Shown: positions 1 to 10,237 of the stretch, piece by piece
Layout of the letters: every line of letters starts with the position of its first letter
How positions within the stretch are numbered: position 1 is the first letter of the stretch
Assembly (NCBI GenBank): GCA_905250075.1
Contig: CAJNOP010000091.1
Location: forward strand, 120,835-184,834
DNA from: Rotaria sp. Silwood1
Taxonomy: Eukaryota; Rotifera; Eurotatoria; Philodinida; Philodinidae
Direction of reading: 5' to 3'
DNA: 64,000 nt
Made by a program: the position numbers and the translations under genes
Notes under the pieces: model-generated
The model's input: only the letters and a program-made list of their open reading frames with translations
Database searches by the model: none
Told to the model about the DNA's origin: nothing

Positions 1-500
1 TACTGGAGATGCGGCATCTCCCTGTAGAGATGTACTGGAGATGCGGCGTCTCTACAGAAGATACCGCATCTCCTGAGGGAGATGCATCTCCCTGAAGGGT
101 GCAAGGCTAAAAATCGAAAAAAAAAATTTCATCAGGAGATGCAGATTTGGGAGATGCGGCATCTCCCTGTAGAGATGTACTGGAGATGCGGCATCTCTAC
201 AGGAGATACCGCGTCTCCTGAGGGAGATGCATCTCCCTGAAGGGTCCAAGGCTAAAAATCGAAAAAAAAAATTTCATCAGGAGATGCAGCTTCGGGAGGT
301 GCGGCATCTCCCTGTAGAGATGTGCTGGAGATGCGGCGTCTCTACAGGAGATACCGCGTCTCCTGAGGGAGATGCATCTCCCCCAAGGGTCCAAGGCTAA
401 AAATCGAAAAAAAAATTTTTATCAGAAGATGGAGATTTGGGAGATGCGGCATCTCCCTGTGGAGATGTGCTGGAGATGGGGCGTCTCTACTGAAGATGCA
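1..500. repeat. 145-bp tandem repeat, about 3.4 copies
   Basis: The landmark before 'ctggagatg' recurs at 33, 178, 323 and 468, exactly 145 bp apart each time. The array is cut by the window start and decays after about 490. Each unit holds several short inverted repeats built on GGAGATGC/GCATCTCC. One is the perfect 16-bp palindrome GGGAGATGCATCTCCC; another is GGAGATGC-G-GCATCTCC. Each unit also has a poly-A block near 'aaaaatcgaaaaaaaaa'. Open frames across it are repeat shadows. I see no protein similarity. It is best read as a satellite or the inside of a foldback element. Confidence 0.9.
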
Positions 501-1815
501 TGTCTGCCAGGAATTACAGATATACGTAGTAAATGAACAGTATGTTATGAGGCAATTTGGCATCTCTCGTGGCATCTCCAGCATCCCCGATATTCTGGAT
601 ATGTGACACAACTCTTTTCATAAAACTATAATTATATTTTCAACAGAATAATATGACAGTAAACGTCAATAAGTTTTTACTCCGGATGTTTATTTATGAC
701 GAATTACACGATCAAACAAAGTGCACAATGAAGAAATGATTTAAAATGAAAACAAAGCCGTATGAATAGATTTAAGAACACAATATAAAAGCATAAATTG
801 TGTATTAAGTCAAAGACTTACTCCCTATAGAAGTTTTCATGCTTTTATTCAATGTAAACTGTTTGTTGATTGCAAACTTTTCTGATCATGTGACCCATTT
901 GGTTTCGACGGTTCTATTAACTATATTTTCAAGTATATATATATTGTCTGCTTCCGATCGAATACAGTGTTTTTTTTTCTATCGACGATATTATTGTGCC
1001 AACGAAATATATATAATAGAGTCCTAATAGCCTGAAATGATGTTAAAATCAACGATTTATAGACAAATTTTCAAAAAATTCAACGTTAATAAAACGTGTA
1101 TAAATGTTTCAATGAACTTTTCATTTAGAATTGCACAATATCGATAAGTAAGTAGTCTAGATTAAGTGCAAATTAGTATCTTCTTAGTAACACATCATTT
1201 CTATCAATATATCTAAATTAAAAACTTGTCCTTTGAATTAAGGCTAACAAAATATAATATATCGATAATATATATTACAAAAATTCAAAAAATCCGTTGA
1301 AATAAGTTGATATTCAAGTATAGGATGATAGTTTTTAAAATTAATAACGATGAAATGATTGTAAAATGATTTCTTTTGATATGATAATAACTAAAAGACT
1401 AAAACCGCTAATAATAAATAGATCTGGTTTTCAAAATATTTATTTTGTCTTCATCTACACATTGAGCTTATGTAAACAAATTATCAAAGATCATTCTCAG
1501 TTTTGTTCATGAACATATTAATGGGTCAATTATCTTTGTTGTCAATAAATCAGAAATAATATCTCGGAAATATTGAATCTCTTATATATTAAAATATATT
1601 TAAACATTTCTCTGCATAGTTTAATTCTTAAAGAATAATTAGTTAAGTAATGAAACAGCACGTTTACAAATACTGTTAACTACTGTGTGAAATAAACCGA
1701 CTTTCATCTCATATCAATCAAACAGCAAGCAAAATATTTAAGAAACGAAAGGAAGAACAGGAGAAAAAAATATACAGGACAGAAAGAAAGAAAGAAAAGC
1801 GTGGAAAGGCTACGA
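501..1815. other. AT-rich non-coding stretch
   Basis: A last degenerate GGAGATGC-like patch lies at about 560-590. Beyond it I see only AT-rich sequence with scattered stops. A short open frame at 839-1027 has no family features and biased composition, so I do not call it. Confidence 0.6.
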
Positions 1816-1822
1816 CACAATA

Positions 1823-1879
1823 AGAATATTCACGAACATTCTACGATTTTCTGTTCGTCAATCATCAGACCTATATATA
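1823..1879 (+). promoter_or_regulatory. Heat-shock element and TATA box
   Basis: Positions 1823-1842 read as four contiguous inverted 5-bp heat-shock units, nGAAn-nTTCn-nGAAn-nTTCn, with core GAATATTCACGAACATTC at 1824-1841. This is a perfect match to the HSF trimer-binding consensus. A TATATATA box follows at 1872-1879, about 87-94 bp upstream of the ATG at 1966. That predicts transcription starting near 1900-1910 and a short 5' leader. The arrangement is what a stress-inducible animal small heat-shock gene should have. Confidence 0.85.
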
Positions 1880-1965
1880 CATACGTAAATGAATGGCGCT
1901 AGTTAGAGATATTTCAACGTTTAACTATGACTATCTGACATTCTTAATACTCTTTCGATAAGACA

Positions 1966-2931
1966 ATGTCAATCTTTCCAATACATCGTTATCGTCTTTT
2001 CGATGATCCATTTGATCGATTTTTTGGTGATCAACTAGATTTTTTTGATCCATGGCATGATTTTGATATACTTTCATCAGCTTTGTCCATTAGACCAAAT
2101 ACGTTCCGATGGATAAATGAGCCTCATCGATTAACAGATTCATCAAATAGTAGATCAAATGATGGCAAGCGTTCCGAAACATCATCGCGAGTAGTAAATA
2201 CCGAAAAATTTCGTGTTCAATTGAATGTAGCGGGATTTAATCCAGAAACAATCAAAACCAAAGTTGAAGATCGAAAAGTTATTATCGAAGCCAAACAAGA
2301 AGATTATGAACCTGATGGTGATTATAGTATTCGAAAACTACGAAAAACATATGAATTACCTGAACATGCTGGTAAGTAAAAATAATTAGTTTAATATTGA
2401 ACTGTTGTCTTTTTTTTATTTTTGTTGTTTCATTAAGATGCCAATCATTTAACTTCATATATCACTCCAAATCATATGTTTGTCATTGAAGTACCTATTC
2501 GAAATCCAGAAAGAGAACGTCATCTTGCTCAAGCTAAAAATGAAAACCAAAATTTGACTCAATTTGGTCAATATCGGGATTCATCATTTGATTATGTTGG
2601 TTTTTTGGAGGGTTCTGATTTTCGACCACGTATTGTTGATAAAGAAAATAATCAAAAACAACTTGAAATGACACTTGGAATGAAAAATTATCGACCACAA
2701 GAAATTAAAGTATCAGTTAAAAATAACGAATTGATTGTTAAAGGTGAACATCATCATAAGGATAAGAATCGTTCTGAACGAACCTTCTTCTTTAAATCAA
2801 CAACATTACCACCTGGAACACAAATTGATCAATTACAAACACATTTAACTGATGATGGACAATTAAGAATTGAAGCACCTTATGTCGAACAGAAAGAAAG
2901 TACAAAATCTATTGAAAGTCAGAAGAAATAA
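1966..2931 (+). CDS. Small heat-shock protein with two alpha-crystallin domains
   Basis: ATP-independent holdase chaperone of the cytosol. Two exons, 1966-2371 and 2438-2931, are joined over a 66-bp GT...AG intron after the first base of an Asp codon, giving 299 residues. The N-terminal ~80 residues are Phe/Asp-rich, as in sHSP N-termini (RLFDDPFDRFFGDQLDFFDP). Alpha-crystallin domain 1 spans about 82-158 (FRVQLNVAGF to FVIEVPIRNPE) and domain 2 about 209-286 (LEMTLGMKNYRPQEIKVSV to DDGQLRIEAP). Two tandem domains are uncommon; most animal sHSPs have one, though flatworm proteins with two are known. Domain 1 lacks the usual GxL motif at its end, while domain 2 keeps GQL. A heat-shock element and TATA box lie upstream, and a poly(A) signal AATAAA at 3027-3032. 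The frame is intact. Confidence 0.95.
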
Positions 2932-3026
2932 TGTTATTTATATTAGAGATAGTCATAGTTTTGCTGTTTGTTGTATAGTTTTCATTTATCTCTTTTTTTT
3001 TGTTTACTCGTTAGTATTTGAAAAAA

Positions 3027-3032
3027 AATAAA
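3027..3032 (+). terminator. Poly(A) signal of the small HSP gene
   Basis: Canonical AATAAA about 95 bp past the stop codon at 2931, in a T-rich then A-rich context. Confidence 0.7.
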
Positions 3033-3039
3033 CATAAAT

Positions 3040-3890
3040 TATTTTGATAATGATTATAATTATCTTAAAATTAATGATCACAGTTTTTTTCACACTGAAC
3101 AGCTACGCTATTTTTAAGTATGAAAAGAAACTTTAGATGAAATTTATCATTATATCTTATTCTAGATATTTTTATTGACCTGAAAAGTTTTAATGACTGT
3201 ATCGATTATAAGGCTAATTAATCAATGCTGTTCTATTCTTGTTGAAGATGAATATCTTGTCCGTGTTGTTTTTATTCTTGTCAAGATTGATTACACTCAT
3301 AAACTTCATAGAAAAGACAATGTGAACAAGAAAGAAATAATAATAATATTAAACAAAACATAATGAATGTTTATTCAAAGAAAAAATATGATGTGTCAAC
3401 TGCTAAAACAAATAATATTCACAGTTGTTATGCAATTTTATGAGATAGTCGGAATACACAGGTTTGAACAAAATAGAGACAAAAGAGATATATTCTTACT
3501 CAAATCATCAAAGATAACCTTAAATATAAGAACATACAATTTTTATGTCAACACAGTAAATTCCAAGAAATATTCATAAAAAATAAATTGTTATACCGTT
3601 CTGTCTACACGACGCTGAATCAGAAACTAAAACACTTACTAGCTGTTAGTTCGTACGAATCATTATTAATACAATATTTTCTTGCATCATTATCAGATAT
3701 TTATTGATCTTATAAAAATATACTGTTTACTGAAGAAATAACATTTTCAGCTGTAATTATTTCATCTCAACGAAATCTACTTGAGCAAAAACACCAGTGA
3801 AATAAAAGATTGAATCAGAACGAAATTATAAATTTTACCGGGCGCTACCATCAGATTCAATAGTAGTATCTATGATACAAACTTCCACAA
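3040..3890. other. No gene seen
   Basis: AT-rich sequence. The open stretch at 3367-3579 starts in a poly-A-rich context and shows no domain or coding bias that I can recognise. Confidence 0.6.
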
Positions 3891-3897
3891 TCAATTA

Positions 3898-4026
3898 TTA
3901 ATATCCAGCAAATGGCACACGGTTAAGAGCTTCTTCAATATTTAATGTAAATTTAATTTCTTTTCGAGTCATTTCTTGTGTACAACTGGTATCAACAATG
4001 TCATCAACAATTTTAATACCTTCACA
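3898..4026 (-). pseudogene. Orphan terminal exon, family not recognised
   Basis: On the minus strand a splice acceptor (gattgttctag) is followed by 42 open codons and a TAA. The peptide begins CEGIKIVDDIVDTSC and ends EEALNRVPFAGY. Its composition (charged, few low-complexity runs) is coding-like and unlike the surrounding AT-rich DNA. I find no convincing upstream exon in the next ~700 bp on the same strand, so it is either the last exon of a gene with a long intron or a detached fragment. I cannot name the family. Confidence 0.4.
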
Positions 4027-4029
4027 CTA

Positions 4030-6630
4030 GAACAATCAATACAAAAGCATACACAATATTATATGTTTCAAGCTAGAATATTTTGACAACATCTTTATTA
4101 ACATATACATATACGTATATCGAGTATGTGTTATTCGTTAATTTTTCATTTTAAAAGTGCCCATTGAATTATGTTTCATACTATTATATATGGAAATTAT
4201 GTCTTGCAAAAAAATTTTACAATTAAACACATTATGCACACTTGTTCGTTAGCATAAAAGCAAAATATAAGAACAGGTCGTCTATTAAAAATTGCACTCT
4301 TCGAATATTGAAAACTTCTCTCCTATTTTTTTTTATACTCTTAGGGTCGATCTCACATGAGGGTGTCGTTTCAAGTATTGCGTTGTTTTTGTAGTTTGGA
4401 CTCTGTGCATAAGATTAATCCGAGTAAGATACGAAAGTCTGCAAAACTATGATTATTTTTCGGCTTCTTTTCTAACGTTGTAGTCACTTGACAGGATTTT
4501 CTGTTATATAACATGCGATGAAGTAACAAGTTGAATGAACAATCTGCTTCGTCTCAATTCTTTCTATGAACATGAAAAATATCGACTTATTGTTGTAATG
4601 GTTCATCTTCACTGAAGGATGTGAGTGTTGGTGTGAAGTATTGGTGTCAGTATAGTGTAGAGTTTTGGTGCTCACAATATAATGACATCCACACTCTAAA
4701 TCGATCTATTTCATGCGATTTTGGCGTTCTTTATGAAGTTATTCGTTTTAAACTGTTTGTGTATGTTGATTTTGACTTTTGACTAATGATGTGTATAGAT
4801 GTTCACGAAATGTCTTCAATTAGAATATCTTTATCATTGCATAGTGTTCACTTATTTTTTATTAAATTTATTCATTATATGGCTAACAGTATTGATGAAT
4901 TATCACAGGCGTATAGTTAACATAGATGATAGCTGTATTTTTGTTCTCACATTAATGATCATGTCCCGGCGTCTATCTTTGTATTTCATGATGATGATAT
5001 ACTTCAGCTCATTAAAGCCAATGACAAAAAATCAATCGGATGAGTCTTTTCTTTGCACGATAAAAAGATTTTATTTGGTATCTAGCTGTTATTACAGAAT
5101 AAACCACATCGTATGTAAAGATCCGAGACCTTAAAATGATGGGCTATACCAGAATAATTGTCATTTTTCTTCCGATCCCAACGGATACTGACATCATCAC
5201 TCATAATTTCTTTACTTGCAAAGTTTCAGATACAAGACCTCAAAGTGTAGTTCAATATTCGATGATTTCAGAATGAATAGATGATGTTCATTTTTACTCA
5301 AAGCAAGTTTCTTGACAATCTAAGCCAGTTGGTAGTTAGAATAGAATCATGCATTTGATATAATCAAGCATCAGCAAAATGTAACTTTTCCTACAACGAT
5401 CCAAATATGTGATATACCCTTCTGGCACAATAAAACATTTCGTCGTTGAATATTCTGTGTCATTTTATTTGCATTAACTTCCTTTTTTTTGAAATTGTAA
5501 ATGATAGGTCTCTTTGTGTTTTTACGACCTCATTTATCAGGTATGTGATTTTTTACACCTTCGTAGTGTTTGATGATGTTTATTGCTTTGATATAAATGA
5601 AGTATTCATAAGTAAAACACACTCAAAGACTTTTGAAGAAATAGTTACATAATGGACTAGCATCATGGTCATGAGTCAGATTAGAATTTTACTAAGATAG
5701 AGAGAAAACGTGTTTTTTATTTGGCTACTAGAGATAAATGTGAATTGTTAAGATTAGTTTCCAAATATTTTGTTTCAGGATCCTTGTAGTCAGAAATCGA
5801 ACTACAATGTGTTTCTTACATACATATGGCTCAGAAAAATTTACAACGGTTTTTGTTTTTGGAAATGCTAAAACATAGCAGTTCATTCAATAGTGTTCTT
5901 GCTCAAAATTAGATATGGCACTGCTTATCGATGATATCTAATGTTTGAAAAATCTGTAAACAAAGTTTCTAGAATTTTGTTTGCGAACCACGTTTATCAT
6001 TTGAGATTTTTCTGACAAAATACAGAATCAAATTATTGAATAGATCCATTGAAACTATTATCTTAAAACAGCATTTCTAAATACAAACACAAAAAATATT
6101 TTTACGAAAAACATTATTTTTTCTATTTATTATGGAGATTTTATATTTAAAAGTATGGCAAAAGTCTAATGTTTTAATTAATTTCGCATTTCAGATTCCA
6201 TATATAGTTTGACATATACACTAAAATCTTAATGATAGGTAGCACACCAATATTGTTATAGATTTTTCTTCGTTGCAATTATGTGCAACAATACTGTGAA
6301 TAACTTACAGTTGCAATTAAAGTTGCGAATATCTTTCTTGCTTGAATAAAATGGAAATACTTCAGTCATACGCTTAAATGATCCGTTATTCCTACTGAAT
6401 AGAGTTTACTTTAAAACATAATCAACTACGTAAACTCTTTCAAATTCATTGAAAGAGATGTAATTAAGGGAAATTATTCTCTTTAAAATAGGGTAAGGAG
6501 TCGTATATACCATCAAATCTTCTGTAGTCACGGATGTTGTTTTTTTTATCCGTAATACGTCATATAAAGATCGAAAAAAATTCATTGAACCTTTTCTTTC
6601 ATCATTTTTTCTTTATATTGGTAGATGATA
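4030..6630. other. Long non-coding stretch with one GT-rich patch
   Basis: No gene is supported. A GT-rich patch at about 4618-4690 (gtgagtgttggtgtgaag, then catccacactc) resembles the telomere-like tract at 8.1 kb. Open frames at 4799-5134 and 5446-5652 are Phe/Ile/Tyr-rich translations of AT-rich DNA with no recognisable motif. Confidence 0.6.
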
Positions 6631-6638
6631 TATACAAG

Positions 6639-7543
6639 ATGGATGTTTTCAACATCGATCCGATTCTCCTTGGTCTGAGCATATTCGAAGTAGTTTATTT
6701 GAGTGTCATTGTCATCACTGCGCTCTGGTATACTCTACTCATTGGTTTCAATCATCTTTTTCATTCAACTACAAATGCCATTACTATTAATTATACTATT
6801 GCTGCACTTTTCTATGTCACCTTCTATCTGTCCTTCTATGGACTTACATTTCGTGACGATTATTTCAGTACACTTAGCCTCAAAACACGTGTCCCAATAA
6901 ACTATTTATCGCCTGTCGTCAATAGCTATCTCATCTATTCGTTGGATGGAGTTTCGTCAATCGTCTTTGTGTAATTCTATTTCATACTAAAAGAATATTC
7001 AAAAAGGTCTTATGGGTAGTGATTTGTACATGTATTCAATTGATTTTAGCAGTAGTAGTACCTTTACCAAATTTGTTGATTGATTCAATGGTAATTTTAC
7101 AGAAATCTAACGGAAAATCGTTTTTCATAATCACAATATTTGTAGAGGAATGCGTTCAAAACCGTTATCCATTATTGGACACATTTTTACACATTTCTTA
7201 CTCTAATCATTCTACCATCAATTCTTTTCGGTACTGTGAATCTTGTTATTTTCAATTTTGTTCGCAAATCGACACGTCGCATTCAAGCAGAACACCCCAT
7301 GAATACGCCGCTTTCTAAACTATCTGTTGTCAGTAGACGTGATGCCAAGTTACTCAAGAATATTTTACTTATGTTTCTGTTTTTTGTTCTTGATTGGATT
7401 CCAAACTATATTTTCTGGCTGCTTAATGTTCCAAGCAATCTTTTTACACTTCGATTAGGTTATGCATTAACTATTTTACCTGTTGCTACCTGATTGGTAA
7501 ATATGATCATAGTGTTTTATTACAAACAAGAAGTGCGTAATTA
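6639..7543 (+). pseudogene. Rhodopsin-type GPCR pseudogene
   Basis: An ATG at 6639 opens a seven-helix receptor that can be followed to about 7543 only by changing frame. Helix 1 is seen as ILLGLSIFEVVYLSVIVITA and helix 2 as TINYTIAALFYVTFYLSFYG. Helix 3 is partly preserved up to a stop near 6972. Helix 4 and extracellular loop 2 lie around 7019-7190. Helix 5 (LPSILFGTVNLVIFNFVRKS) runs into a basic loop, then helix 6 (NILLMFLFFVLDWIPNYIFW). Helix 7 is interrupted by TGA at 7491-7493, after which NMIIVFYYKQEVRN continues in the same frame. At least two frameshifts and two nonsense codons make function unlikely. The family is large in bdelloids. The ligand is unknown. Confidence 0.75.
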
Positions 7544-8075
7544 ACGAAGACGACCAGTGAGACATACTCAAATGGCTATGAATACCAATAATACTAATTA
7601 ATTGCAAAGTACAAGACTCTAGATTTGAATAAAAAAACAAACTTGAATAATACAATCAGTAGTTAAAATTTGAAAAAAGCTTGTTTTTGTATATATCCCA
7701 TCGACAGATCAATTGCAAATGTGAATATTTAGTCTCTGTCGTTTCTTTCCTTGAAATAAAACAAGCCAATATGAATGGAAGCCAAGTTGTTTTATGTCTA
7801 TTGCAGACTAAGTCTAACCCAGTGATTGATTGAAGTTGCTAAAAGACGGTAAGATGAAGAAGAAAGCTTGCTGGCTTTTTGACTAGAGATCATTTGATTT
7901 CCTAACTTACAAAGAAACTTGATTTTTTCCCTAGAGAACATGATCATCTTGTTCTGTTCAGTAAAGAACGAACATATTTTTAGAAGTTTCCATTTATCAA
8001 AAAAACTGCTTAGAAGCGAACTAAAGATTGGTTACATGTACAATCATTTTTCTGGCTTCGTTGTTGCTGATGATG
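7544..8075. other. No gene seen
   Basis: AT-rich spacer between a decayed GPCR copy and the GT-rich tract. The open frame at 7919-8113 runs into the GT repeat and is not gene-like. Confidence 0.6.
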
Positions 8076-8212
8076 AGGGTGGGTGTGAATGTGGGTGTGT
8101 GAGTGGTGTGTGAGTGTGGGTGTGAGAGTGGTGTGTGTGTGATGTGGGTGTGGGAGTGTGGGTGTGGTTGTATTTTTTCTCTTGACCCTTATATACATCC
8201 ACACCCACACCC
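8076..8212. repeat. Telomere-like GT tract with inverted end
   Basis: Positions 8076-8167 are almost purely G and T on the plus strand, built of GTGTGGG, GTGTGAG and GTGGTGT variants. After 31 bp of unrelated sequence the complementary CA/C form follows at 8199-8212 (ccacacccacaccc). It can pair with 8156-8167 as a 12-bp stem. TGTGGG-type repeats are reported as bdelloid telomeric DNA; this copy is interstitial and degenerate. Confidence 0.75.
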
Positions 8213-8302
8213 AAAGAATCTTTGTCAAAAGGTTTTCGATAAATATAAATGAAGCGTATTACACAAAGAATAACTAATTGATCTGTTCGATAAACATAAA
8301 AA

Positions 8303-9245
8303 ATGTCATCATTGGTTTTGTTCATAATTCTAAATCAATTGAATCTATATGAATATCTCATTTTAGTCATGTTGAGACATGTTGAAAATACATTTATTGT
8401 AAATGTTTTTTGGTCGATATGGTCAAAATATGTGTTCCATTTATCAAGTACAGTGATAATTAATGATCTTGATGTGACAGGTCATGGTCTTGTTCAAATA
8501 TTTCCATTTTATTAGGATGATCAAACAATATATTGATTTGCTTTATGAAAAATACGTGTTTATTTATTACATCTCCTTGGACAAATACCTAGAGCAATAC
8601 TTATATTATCATGTACTTAATCAGTTTATATTTATGCATAATCATACCAGTTTGTGAGCTTTGAAGCCAATCAACACGAAGTCAATGGTCTATCACTGTT
8701 GTAATTTGTTTTGGACTTTTATTAGTTAGTTATATTGCAATCATGATAACATTTCAAGATGAACGATTTTTGTTACATGAGGTATTGATTCAACTATTCA
8801 TACCAGTTATATTTTGATCTTTGTCAATTTTCGTATACCTATTCTATTAGTTGTATTTGCTGTTGTAACTTATCGCAATATAAGACCATTATCTATTCGT
8901 GTTCAATCAATAAATAATAATACAAATCATGGAAAAATTTGTATTCAAACAAAAGATCGAAAATCATTATTAATTGCACTTTCTGAAGTATTTATTCATG
9001 TTTTAACAATAACTTTTTGTCTATGAATTCTTTTAGAAAATGATAGCCAGTGGAAATACAGTTCTAAATAAATCTATACAATATTCAAATTTGATAAGTG
9101 TTATTTTTACAATTACATTTACACTATTCTATGTTTATATTATAATACAAGAATTATTTATAGAAGATTTTCAGCAATTTTTTATATTGATTCTTATCGA
9201 AAAATTAAAGGACAATCAACTATTGTAACAATTTATCAAATAAGG
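8303..9245 (+). pseudogene. Second decayed GPCR copy
   Basis: Fragments of a receptor of the same general type can be followed on the plus strand across several frames. A helix-3-end-like segment (YYISLDKYLEQYLYYH) lies near 8560-8610. A helix-5 region with its cytoplasmic loop spans 8814-9026 (RIPILLVVFAVVTYRNIRPL) and leads to a helix-6-like SLLIALSEVFIHVLTITF. Helix-7 and tail-like sequence (YIDSYRKIKGQ) lies near 9190-9225. Stops and frame changes are frequent, and the 8303-8515 portion is poorly conserved. It is non-functional. The receptor assignment is from helix pattern and spacing, so moderate. Confidence 0.5.
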
Positions 9246-9249
9246 CTAA

Positions 9250-10205
9250 TAATAATAATAAGAAGCATTCGTTTTTTATTTATTTATTTTATCTTTTGTT
9301 TTTCTGTCTTTTGTCCAATAAATAAACTGATACAAATAGAAAGTGTCCTTTACATATTCGTCTCCTTCGATAAAAGACTTTCAATTAAAAACAAAATCCG
9401 TGTATTATATAAAAACAAATCAAACCTGTTTTTAATAGACATTTAACAATTTTTGATAACTATTTAAATTCTGAATCATTATATTATATAATTATTTATA
9501 TTAATAATTTATATTTTCCATAGAATGTTATCATTGTGTTTAACTCTTCTTTTATAGAAACGAATTCCGTTGACATTGATATTTTCAAATTTTTTTTTGG
9601 AGTCATATTCTACTAGCTAAAAGTAGTCTATGTTCATAATCTTTAAGAATGATGAAAAAATTATTTTTTTCAAATGAAATGGAAAAATAGCAAGAGATCA
9701 AAATCTGACATAAGCCATCTACTATTGATTCATTAATAATACAACAGAATAGGAAACATATGTACTTTAACTTTCTTCGAGAAGAATTTAATTTATTTGA
9801 TCAATATAAAAGTATTCAAATAGTTTTAGAAATTCTAAATAATAAATCTTAACTATACAAAATGAGATCTAAAAACTTTGATCTTTGCGTATATGATGAT
9901 GAGTAATGAGTTTTTTTGCAACGAAACTACACTATTGAGTCTTTAAATGAATTGACACAAAAGCAGATACCTTTATGATCGGATGCAGATATTCCAATAA
10001 GTTTTATGAGCCAATATAAATTAACCGATGGGATATGACTCGAAAACGATCGAATTTGCTGCTAAGTTCTCACAAGTTATATTTATTACGAGTTTAAGAT
10101 CACATTGAATTTTCTTTTTTTGACATACAATAACGCGATTATCCCAAGTTTTTTAATTTAATCTTCTCTTCTCGTATTTTATTTATTTCCAGGAAAAATT
10201 GTAGT
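9250..10205. other. No gene seen
   Basis: AT-rich, with short A/T homopolymers and many stops in all frames. It ends at the 3' side of the minus-strand NHL exon. Confidence 0.65.
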
Positions 10206-10212
10206 AAACTAT

Positions 10213-10218
10213 TTTATT
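10213..10218 (-). terminator. Poly(A) signal of the NHL gene
   Basis: AATAAA on the minus strand, 20 bp past the stop codon of the NHL exon. Confidence 0.65.
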
Positions 10219-10237
10219 GAAACAAACAAAAGAAAAT

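Noticed and set aside
1-500. CRISPR-like array
   Set aside because: Units are 145 bp, near-identical throughout with no unique spacers, in a eukaryotic context.
1-611. Three overlapping minus-strand open frames that look like a repeated protein
   Set aside because: They are exact images of the 145-bp satellite unit and have no independent coding features.
4799-5134. 111-codon open frame
   Set aside because: Phe/Leu/Ile/Tyr-rich translation of AT-rich DNA, no start context, no domain, no splice partners.
8010-8325. His/Thr/Pro-rich minus-strand frames
   Set aside because: They are translations of the GT/CA tract only.
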